Origin: Thiorhodovibrio frisius | Lineage (GTDB): Bacteria > Pseudomonadota > Gammaproteobacteria > Chromatiales > Chromatiaceae | NCBI RefSeq assembly: GCF_033954835.1 | Contig: NZ_CP121471.1 | Span: forward strand, 4,210,501 to 4,274,500 | Reading direction: 5' to 3' | DNA: 64,000 nucleotides | Notes under the pieces: model-generated | What the model was told of the DNA's origin: nothing | The model's input: only the letters and a program-made list of their open reading frames with translations | Databases searched by the model: none | Made by a program: the position numbers and the translations under genes | Part shown: piece after piece, positions 1-7,110 of the stretch | Position numbering within the stretch: position 1 is the stretch's first letter | Layout of the letters: each line of letters starts with the position of its first letter

Positions 1-2
1 CC

Positions 3-137
3 CTGGTCGCATTGATCGAAAGCGCTATTCTGGTGCTGCTACTCAATTTGGTGCAAACGCGTGAGGAGCGGGTATTGAATCAAGCGGGACACTACACCCT
101 GGTCAATCTCGTCAATCGGCTCTATGCCGGGCATTGA
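3..137 (+). CDS. 3' end of an unknown protein (5' truncated by the window edge)
   Basis: An open frame runs from the window start to a TGA at 135-137 and gives the last 44 residues of a protein. The fragment opens with a hydrophobic stretch (AILVLLLNLV) and continues with a basic/polar tail. It is too short to assign to a family. It ends 5 bases before the start chosen for the next gene, so the two may be cotranscribed. The reading rests on frame continuity only. Confidence 0.4.
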   Translation: MVALIESAILVLLLNLVQTREERVLNQAGHYTLVNLVNRLYAGH

Positions 138-142
138 GCGCA

Positions 143-370
143 ATGGAACATCGGCATTTGAATCATCAGAGGTTCACGCTCGCGGCCATTGATGACGTCA
201 TTTCCCGCGGGAATTTCAACGACTGGGCGGAACTAAGGCGCGCCGTGCTGGCTGATTCGGCTCTGTTGAACAAGGTCGAGCGGGTATGCGGTCAGTATGC
301 CTCGGACCCTTATGCCCAACGCCACCTATTCTGGCTGCGCTATGTCGAAGCACACCGAAAAACTGCCTGA
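143..370 (+). CDS. Small protein paired with an AbiEii-like nucleotidyltransferase
   Basis: A 75-residue, mostly helical, soluble protein without a recognisable motif. The ATG at 143 is preferred to the TTG at 134, which would overlap the upstream stop codon. It overlaps the next gene by 29 bases, which suggests translational coupling. A short gene directly before a nucleotidyltransferase is the usual layout of AbiE-type (type IV) and MNT-type toxin-antitoxin pairs, so an antitoxin or partner role is an inference from position. The sequence itself does not identify it as AbiEi. Confidence 0.55.
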   Translation: MEHRHLNHQRFTLAAIDDVISRGNFNDWAELRRAVLADSALLNKVERVCGQYASDPYAQRHLFWLRYVEAHRKTA

Positions 371-1034
371 TTGGGAACAGGTACTGTCCGCGGCAGCCAG
401 GCTTCAGCGCCTACTGCCAGAAGCCGTATTGGTCGGAGGAACCGCCGTGGCACTGGTTGCCGAGCACCGGTTTTCGCGCGATGCCGATCATGTTCTGACT
501 GACCTCAAATTTCACTTCGACACCGTTCTTGAACAACTCGAATCGGTCGCGGGGTGGAAAACGGCCCGCGTACAGCGTCCGGTGCAGATTCTTGGCCGAC
601 TTGACGGAATTGAGACAGGCATTAGGCAGTTGATTCGGGACGCGCCGCTTGAGACGCGGACGATTTCAATCCAAGAGCAACAAATTCGCCTACCAACGGA
701 AGCCGAAATTCTTCGCATCAAAGGGATTCTGATCCTCAAGCGCAATGCCACGCGGGACTATCTGGACTTTGTCGCATTGGCTGATTGTATGAGTATCGAA
801 GACCTGACCGCCGCTCTTGACCCTTTTGACCAACTCTATCCGCAGAGCAATGGGGAATCCCCTTTACAGCAGTTAGAAATTCAACTCGCCAACCCGATGC
901 CTTATGATCTTGAAGAAACCGAGCTAGCCGAATACAAAGGGCTGAAATCACCGTGGCAAGATTGGCCGTCGGTGAAAGCCGTTTGCTCCCGAGTCGCCCT
1001 ACTGATTTTCGACCGGATTTGCGATGCGAGTTGA
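342..1034 (+). CDS. AbiEii/AbiGii-type nucleotidyltransferase (putative toxin or transferase)
   Basis: A 230-residue protein with the nucleotidyltransferase signature of the AbiEii family near residues 35-55: GGTAVAL, then an H-R-x-S-x-D-x-D block (HRFSRDADH), whose two aspartates would bind the catalytic metal. The ATG at 342 places this signature at the family's normal distance from the N terminus; the longer frame from 297 would add 15 residues and overlap the upstream gene more. Known AbiEii toxins transfer nucleotides to tRNA or other targets to arrest growth. Whether this one is a toxin or a housekeeping-like transferase cannot be decided from sequence. Confidence 0.7.
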   Translation: MSKHTEKLPDWEQVLSAAARLQRLLPEAVLVGGTAVALVAEHRFSRDADHVLTDLKFHFDTVLEQLESVAGWKTARVQRPVQILGRLDGIETGIRQLIRDAPLETRTISIQEQQIRLPTEAEILRIKGILILKRNATRDYLDFVALADCMSIEDLTAALDPFDQLYPQSNGESPLQQLEIQLANPMPYDLEETELAEYKGLKSPWQDWPSVKAVCSRVALLIFDRICDAS

Positions 1035-1113
1035 TCTGGTTGTCATTAAATCCAGAATACCTGCGTAGTAAGCAATCCACCCAATCGCATTAAAACCTGC
1101 CAAGGATAGCCGC

Positions 1114-3102
1114 ATGACGGCCGCCCCGGATCAACTTTGCCCAGGTTGTTTCAAGCCAAAGGGTACCGCGAATCCCTGCCCGCACTGCGGCTTTGATGAA
1201 GCCGCCCCGCGCCCGGTGCAGGCGCTCCCGCTGCAAACACTGCTCAACAATCAGTTTGTTGTTGGCCGCGTGCTTGGCAAACCGGGCGGCTTTGGCATCA
1301 CCTATCTCGCCTGGGACCAGATGCTCGAGGCGACGGTCGCCATCAAGGAGTATCTGCCACGCGAGTTGGCCGTCCGCGCCCAGGACAGCCGCACCTTGCG
1401 TCCTCACAGTAGCGACGAAACGGAACTCTTCAGTTACGGGCTTGAGCAATTCCTGGCCGAGGCCCGCACGCTCGCCAAGCTTGATCATCCCAACCTGGTT
1501 CGCGTACGCCAGTTCTTCAAAGCAAACGGCACCGCCTATCTGGTAATGGACTACTACCAAGGCTGCTCGCTGCAAGAGCACCTCGACAGCCTGCCCGGCA
1601 GTCGCATGTCCGAGGCGGATGCGCTGGCACTGATGCAGCCGATTCTCGATGGTCTGCGCGCAGTCCATGCCGCAGGTTTTCTGCATCGGGACATCAAGCC
1701 GCAGAACATCTACCTCGCCCAGACCAATACCGGCGGCGTGCGCCCGATTCTGCTCGACTTCGGAGCCGCGCGGCAGGCGATGGGGGAGCGCTCGCGGTCA
1801 TTGTCGGTAGTGATCAGTCCGGGGTATGCCCCTTTTGAGCAGTATCATCGTAAAGGCCAGCAAGGACCGGCGACCGACATCTATGGCGCGGCAGCGGTGC
1901 TGTATCGGATGCTGACGGGATTCGTGCCGCCCGAGGCGACCGAGCGCATGGCGGGTGATGACCTGCGCCCGGCCTCCGACTTTGGTATCCGCTCACCGAT
2001 CAGCACGGCTCTGACGCAGGCATTGGCAATCAATATGGACGAGCGACCTGCGTCGGTAAGGGCGTTTCAGCAGGGACTCGACTTGCTAGTTGTGCCTCTC
2101 GTCGCCCAATCGCCAGCGGTGCCAAATGACGCGCAACTTCTAACTGAGCCATCACAACCCCAAGCTGCGCCACCAACGGACGGGCGCCGCCGGTCCCGTG
2201 TTGGCGTGGGCGTACAAGTTAGTACGCTGGCGGGTGTTCTTATCGCGATTGCGCTGCTGTCTCAATTCAAGTCGCCACCGGCCGATTACGAGCCATTGGC
2301 AACAGGGATGATCCAACCAGAAGAACCGGTTACCGAGCAATCAAAATCGACGGGGCAAACCGAGCTGTCGTTAACATCTGAAACGAAGCCTGACAGGACT
2401 GCCGCGAGTGAACCATCATCGCTGCCTGCAGTTAAGGCTGAATCGCAACCTGAAGTTGAAACGTCGCCACCATTCGCAGCAGTAGACGCTGAGTTACTCG
2501 CGACTTGCCGTGAGCACATGAGGAACATGCGTTATACTCATCCGGGAGATGACAATGCGTTCCTTTGTTTTCGAAAACTACTGGAAAACGACGCGGATAA
2601 TCAAGAAGCACAACAAGCTTTTAAAAAAATGATTGAATTTTATGAAAATAGTGCGCATGAGGCATTTAGATCATCGAATCTTGAGCGAGTGAAAGATCGA
2701 ATTGAACGTTTGCGTCAAATTGAACCAGGCAATCATGTTGCAATGGTTTTAGAAAGACGCATAAACGCCAACAAAAGAAAATCAGGAATCTACACGACTG
2801 GGTATATAAAAAACTTTTACGGGGTCGATTACCAGATTGAAGCCAATATCGACGCACAGATTACAGGCTTATTCTTCAAAGTAAAGATTTTTCAGAATAG
2901 GTGTATCGGCGAATTAAGTGGCAAAGCTAGTTGGATTTCTGAGAGCGAAGCTCTATTTGAAGACGAAAAAGAAAGCTCTGATTGCAATTTAGCGTTTCGT
3001 TTTTCTGATGACATTCTTGTAATAAAAGAGTTTTCTTGTTCTTATTACCATGGAGCTGAGTGTGGTTTTTCCGGCTCATTGCGCAGAATTGGTGCGAACT
3101 AA
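1114..3102 (+). CDS. Zinc-ribbon Ser/Thr protein kinase with one membrane segment
   Basis: A 662-residue Hanks-type kinase. It begins with a zinc ribbon (Cys9, Cys12, Cys22, Cys25), then has a kinase domain at about residues 48-320: a glycine loop (GKPGGFG), the catalytic Lys in VAIK (about 78), HRDIKPQN (about 191) and DFG (about 215). A single hydrophobic segment lies at about 363-384, so the kinase should face the cytoplasm and the C-terminal third the periplasm. That third has TPR-like helices followed by a beta-rich stretch and resembles nothing I can name. DNA from about 2500 to 3060 is clearly more AT-rich than the kinase part. The FHA and PP2C genes downstream suggest one phosphosignalling unit. 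Confidence 0.9.
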   Translation: MTAAPDQLCPGCFKPKGTANPCPHCGFDEAAPRPVQALPLQTLLNNQFVVGRVLGKPGGFGITYLAWDQMLEATVAIKEYLPRELAVRAQDSRTLRPHSSDETELFSYGLEQFLAEARTLAKLDHPNLVRVRQFFKANGTAYLVMDYYQGCSLQEHLDSLPGSRMSEADALALMQPILDGLRAVHAAGFLHRDIKPQNIYLAQTNTGGVRPILLDFGAARQAMGERSRSLSVVISPGYAPFEQYHRKGQQGPATDIYGAAAVLYRMLTGFVPPEATERMAGDDLRPASDFGIRSPISTALTQALAINMDERPASVRAFQQGLDLLVVPLVAQSPAVPNDAQLLTEPSQPQAAPPTDGRRRSRVGVGVQVSTLAGVLIAIALLSQFKSPPADYEPLATGMIQPEEPVTEQSKSTGQTELSLTSETKPDRTAASEPSSLPAVKAESQPEVETSPPFAAVDAELLATCREHMRNMRYTHPGDDNAFLCFRKLLENDADNQEAQQAFKKMIEFYENSAHEAFRSSNLERVKDRIERLRQIEPGNHVAMVLERRINANKRKSGIYTTGYIKNFYGVDYQIEANIDAQITGLFFKVKIFQNRCIGELSGKASWISESEALFEDEKESSDCNLAFRFSDDILVIKEFSCSYYHGAECGFSGSLRRIGAN

Positions 3103-4053
3103 CCCCCGAAATCTCAATTACAAAGAACTCTTCAGCCATCCCGAGCTTGTCCAACAGCTCATCGAAGGCTTCGCGCCGCCCGAGGTGGCGACGATGATGG
3201 ACTTTGCGATCCTGACCAACCACAGCGGGCATTACATTACGCCTTTGTTTGAAGAAAAGATCGATGACGTGGTCTGGTCGGTCGAGGTGGCTTGGCAAGG
3301 GCTGCGCCAGCGTGTGTTTCTGTTTCTGCTTCTGGAGTTCCAGTCCAGCGTCGATGCGCGCGTGGCGATTCGGCTGCTGCACTATGTGGCCTGTTTTTAT
3401 GATCACCTGCTCAAGACCAAGGTAACCTCGCTCAAGCAGGGCCTGCCGCCGCTGTTGCCCATCGTGCTCTACAATGGCGTCGGACGCTGGACTGCGGCGC
3501 GGACATTCATGGGCTGGTGCGCCCCAAGCCGCCGGCGTTCTTGCGCCATTATCAGCCGCATCTGCGCTATCTGGTCATCGACGAGGGACGCTACAGCCAA
3601 GATGAGCTGGCGGCGATCAACAGCCCCCTGACGGGTCTGTTCGAGGTCGAGAACGCTTCAAGCGACTGGGCGAGCTTGCAGGCGGCCGTGGATCGGCTGG
3701 CGGCGCTGATTCGCGCCGATCCCAACAAAGAACGTCTCGACCGCTTGATCACCCGTTGGCTGAAGCGCCACCTAAAACGGCTGGGCAACCGAATCGATCT
3801 CGGGCAAGTTCACTCTCTCACCGAGGACAAAGCAATGTTGGTGGAAAATCTTGAACATTTAGTGAAACGGGAACGCCAGGATGGCCGCAAAGCCGGTCAC
3901 AAAGCGGGCCGCAAGGAAGGTCGTGAGGAATCGGCACGCGAGACGGCGCGGAATTTCATTAAGCTTGGCCTCTTGACCGACGAGCAGATCGCGCAGACGA
4001 CCCGTCTGCCGCTTCAGCAGGTGCGTGCGCTGCATGGCAATTATGACGACTAG
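3092..4053 (+). pseudogene. Rpn-family recombination-promoting nuclease (transposase_31/YhgA-like), frameshifted
   Basis: The first frame (from a GTG at 3092) encodes the family start NYKELFSHPELV, a PD-(D/E)XK-like region (LLLEFQSSVD) and PIVLYNG. Near 3503-3508 the match jumps to another frame, which continues with FLRHYQPHLRYLVIDEG, a C-terminal part and a lysine/glycine-rich tail (RKAGHKAGRKEGREE) typical of these proteins. One base appears missing in an otherwise well-kept gene, so this is a recent frameshift, a sequencing error or, less likely, recoding. The 5' end overlaps the kinase stop by 11 bases. It interrupts the kinase/FHA/phosphatase set. Confidence 0.75.
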
Positions 4054-4168
4054 ACCAAGACGTTATGGCACTTCACCGATTTGCCGCGCCGCCTGACCCT
4101 GGTTGAACATCGCTGCCGACAGCTGCGGCACTTCCCTGACAGCAACACTTGATCACTGGCCAGTCTTC

Positions 4169-5872
4169 ATGAAAAGAATCATCGCCTCGCATCATCTGAT
4201 CGCCGCCGCGCTTTTTTTGCCTCTATTCATGGCAGGCATTGCGTCGGCAACGGCCGCGGCGACGGAGCCAGCCGAACTGCGACTGTCACAGAGCTGGCAG
4301 GATGGGACCGAGCTCACCTCCTATCTCGATGTGCGCGATGCGCATGGGGAGCCTGTCGGAGATCTCGACCCGGAGCGTTTGCACGTCACCATCGGTCCCC
4401 ATGCCGGCGCCATTGAAAGCGTCGAGCCTTTCGCGGCGACAGAGGAAGGCGTGCTCTACCTGTTTTTGGTTGACCGTTCGCGATCACTCTCCGCCGCCCG
4501 CTTCGCGCAGATTCGCGCGGCCCTGATGGCCTGGGTCGCGGCACTCCAGCCGAATGACTTGGCCGGCATTATCACCTTCGGTGAGCGGGTTGAGACCGTC
4601 CTGGCACCGACAGCCGATCGGTCGGCGCTGGATGAGGCGATCGGGCGTCTCGCGCCGACGGACCAGCAGACCGCGTTGCATCAGGGGCTGGTGCGCGCGA
4701 TCACGCTTGGTCAGCAACAGCGCGCCGATTGGCCGCGGCGGCGCGCGATTGTGATTCTGAGCGATGGACTGGAGGATGCTCCCGGCGGCATGACGGCGGA
4801 CGAGGTGCATGCAAGGCTGGCGGAGAATCCCGCCCCCATTTATGCCATCGGACTGAGCACCGGGGGGAGCGCGGAGCGGCGCACGGCTGGGCTGGCGGCA
4901 CTGGGCCGTTTTGCACGCGAGTCCGGCGGGCTGTTTTTGGATGCGAATCGCGCGGAGGACTTGTCCGCGCCCTATGCCGAGATGCGCGATCACATTCGCG
5001 CTGTCTGGCGGCTGCGACTGCAATGCCCGGATTGCACCCTGGACGGGAACCGCTACCGGCTGCAGATCACGTTGCTGAGCGACGATGGCCTTCGCTTGAC
5101 GGATGGGAGCGATCTGCGTTTGTTGCCCCCACCGGTCAGCACCGAAGAGCCTGAGGACGCGGAAGAAGACATCGCCGATTCTTCCGGCACGGAATCTGAA
5201 CCCGAAGCAGCGGACACTGCGGATGCGGGAGAAACCGCATCGGAAGAAGCAGCAGAGACTGGCATCACGGGCATTCTCCACAGTAACGAGCGCTGGGTGC
5301 TCGCGGCAGGTGGCATCGCTTTGGTGGTGCTGCTCATCATCCTGGCGGTTGTCTTGCGCGCCCGGGGCCGCCAGTTAGCTCAGACCACTGCAGCGACAAT
5401 GACAGACCAGGCTGAACTGGCGATACCCGCAACCGCGTCAGATAAGGCGGGCGAGCCGTCGCTGAGCCTGGATGCGGACGCCTTGGTTACCGAGCGCGGA
5501 CAGATGCCTGCGGCTCCCAGCGTTCCCCCGGCGGATCATGCGACCCCGCAAGCCCCTCCGGTCAATATCTTGCCCCAGCTGCGGCTGGCCTTTGTCACCG
5601 GCCCGCGGCGCGGAGAGGTTGTGGAACTGTCCGTGATGCAGCCAGCACGACTTGGTCGGTCCGCCGATTGTGCCTTAGTGCTTTCCGGCGACGATGAAAT
5701 CTCCGGTCGTCATGCGGAGGTTTTGTGCCTAGACAATGGCCAGCGAGTGCTGCGCGACCTGAGCTCCACCAATGGCACCCGATTGAACGGCGTTGGCGTG
5801 CAGGGGACGCATCCGCTGCAAAATGGCGACCGCATCGGTGTGGGACAGACCGAGCTGCGAGTGCTGTCATGA
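4169..5872 (+). CDS. Exported vWA-domain protein with membrane anchor and cytoplasmic FHA domain
   Basis: 567 residues. The ATG at 4169 begins a signal peptide (MKRIIASHH, then a hydrophobic core ending near ATAAA); the upstream ATG at 4103 would hide it. A von Willebrand A domain follows, with a MIDAS-like DRSRS near residue 102. Then come an acidic Glu/Ala-rich linker, one transmembrane segment at about 375-398, and a C-terminal FHA domain (about 471-567) with GRS, SGRHAEV and SSTNGT, the phosphothreonine-binding signature. The topology puts vWA outside and FHA inside, so the protein could link a periplasmic ligand to kinase-dependent phosphorylation. It overlaps the phosphatase gene by ATGA. 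Confidence 0.88.
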   Translation: MKRIIASHHLIAAALFLPLFMAGIASATAAATEPAELRLSQSWQDGTELTSYLDVRDAHGEPVGDLDPERLHVTIGPHAGAIESVEPFAATEEGVLYLFLVDRSRSLSAARFAQIRAALMAWVAALQPNDLAGIITFGERVETVLAPTADRSALDEAIGRLAPTDQQTALHQGLVRAITLGQQQRADWPRRRAIVILSDGLEDAPGGMTADEVHARLAENPAPIYAIGLSTGGSAERRTAGLAALGRFARESGGLFLDANRAEDLSAPYAEMRDHIRAVWRLRLQCPDCTLDGNRYRLQITLLSDDGLRLTDGSDLRLLPPPVSTEEPEDAEEDIADSSGTESEPEAADTADAGETASEEAAETGITGILHSNERWVLAAGGIALVVLLIILAVVLRARGRQLAQTTAATMTDQAELAIPATASDKAGEPSLSLDADALVTERGQMPAAPSVPPADHATPQAPPVNILPQLRLAFVTGPRRGEVVELSVMQPARLGRSADCALVLSGDDEISGRHAEVLCLDNGQRVLRDLSSTNGTRLNGVGVQGTHPLQNGDRIGVGQTELRVLS

Positions 5873-7080
5873 CAGCGAGTGCCGCAACCAAGAACAAAGT
5901 GTTCCTGACACCTGGCAACGCCCAATGGATCGGCACGCGCGGCGAGCAGCAGGATGCCTTTGGCTTTCACGGCTTTGACGACCTCGAATTCAGCACCCAT
6001 GGCGGGATGCTCGCAGTCCTCGCCGATGGCATGGGCGGGCTGCAGAACGGACGTGCCGCCGCCCAGACAGCGGTTGCGATCCTGCGCCAAGCCTATGCCG
6101 AGAAAGCACCAGAGGAATCGATTCCAGACGCCTTGCAGCGCGCGCTCGAAGCGGCGAATGCCGCCGTCTACCAACTGGCGATCACTTCGGATGGAGAAGG
6201 CCAGGTGGGCACCACGCTGGTGGCAGCCGTCGCCCATCACGAAGGGATTTACTGGGTCGCGGCAGGTGATAGCCGTCTCTATGGCTATCGTGCTGACACG
6301 GACAACTTGAGCCTGTTGAGTCAGGAGCATAACTACGCCGCCATCCTGCAAGCCCGGGTTGCCCAGGGGGCGGTCGATCAGGCAGACGCCGACGAGAACC
6401 CGGAGCGCGACGCGCTGACCAGCTTTCTTGGTTTGGAGGACATTCCTCTGATCGATTCAGGCACCGATCTCGTTCCGCTCAGCATGGGTGATCGCCTGCT
6501 GCTATGCAGCGATGGCGTTCATGGGAGCCTGGATGCTGAAGACTTGCGGCAACTGATTCGCCAGCCTGCCCAGCAGGCCGCCGAGGCCATTGTCTCCAGC
6601 TTGAAAGCTGTCGCGAAGCCGACTCAGGATAATGCAACCCTCGCCATTCTGGCCGCAGAGGCGTCCCCACCCGATCAGATCGAGCTCCAATCTCCGGGTC
6701 CGCAACATGGTGCAATGACCAGTCCTCGCCAGGAGATGACTGGGACGCGCCAATTCGCGTCGCGCTTAAGCAAGCTGATCATTGGCATTGGGCTTGCGTT
6801 AGTGCTGGTTCTGATCGGCATCGCCATCGGCATGTCACTGCGCAACCCCGGGAAGCAAGAGCCAGCAAAGCCGCCAGAGGATGCGACTCAGATGCCAGAG
6901 TCTTCAGTGCCGAATTCCGAGGCTGGCGCCTCCATGCGAGATAGCGGGGCATTGGAAGCCGCTGACGCACAACCCCAGCCAGTAGACTCACAGATACGGC
7001 CTCCAGCGGTTCCGCCATCGAAAACTACAAACATGGAAGCTGAGAAGTCCGTGCCCGCACCCGAGCCGGAGGATGAATAG
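5869..7080 (+). CDS. PP2C-type Ser/Thr protein phosphatase with C-terminal membrane segment
   Basis: 403 residues starting at the ATG that overlaps the FHA gene's stop (5869-5872). PP2C metal-site motifs are all present: RGEQQDAF, LADGMGG, AAGDSRLYGY, LCSDGVHG and a late DNAT. A hydrophobic segment near residues 300-325 and a Pro/Glu-rich tail follow, so the catalytic domain would be membrane-tethered in the cytoplasm. It is the natural counterpart of the Ser/Thr kinase at 1114-3102. Similar kinase/FHA/PP2C sets control type VI secretion in some bacteria, but no T6SS gene is visible here. Confidence 0.9.
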   Translation: MTASAATKNKVFLTPGNAQWIGTRGEQQDAFGFHGFDDLEFSTHGGMLAVLADGMGGLQNGRAAAQTAVAILRQAYAEKAPEESIPDALQRALEAANAAVYQLAITSDGEGQVGTTLVAAVAHHEGIYWVAAGDSRLYGYRADTDNLSLLSQEHNYAAILQARVAQGAVDQADADENPERDALTSFLGLEDIPLIDSGTDLVPLSMGDRLLLCSDGVHGSLDAEDLRQLIRQPAQQAAEAIVSSLKAVAKPTQDNATLAILAAEASPPDQIELQSPGPQHGAMTSPRQEMTGTRQFASRLSKLIIGIGLALVLVLIGIAIGMSLRNPGKQEPAKPPEDATQMPESSVPNSEAGASMRDSGALEAADAQPQPVDSQIRPPAVPPSKTTNMEAEKSVPAPEPEDE

Positions 7081-7110
7081 AGCGCATGAAACAAAGCCCG
7101 GGCGCTCGGA

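Noticed and set aside
3500-3515. Programmed frameshift in the Rpn gene
   Set aside because: There is no slippery heptamer, stem-loop or family precedent. A mutation or sequencing error is simpler.
4054-4152. In-frame codons after the Rpn stop (LWHFTDLPRRLTLVEHRC) that resemble a transposase fragment
   Set aside because: Only about 32 codons, no start, and no family I can name with confidence. Mentioned only as a possible relic.
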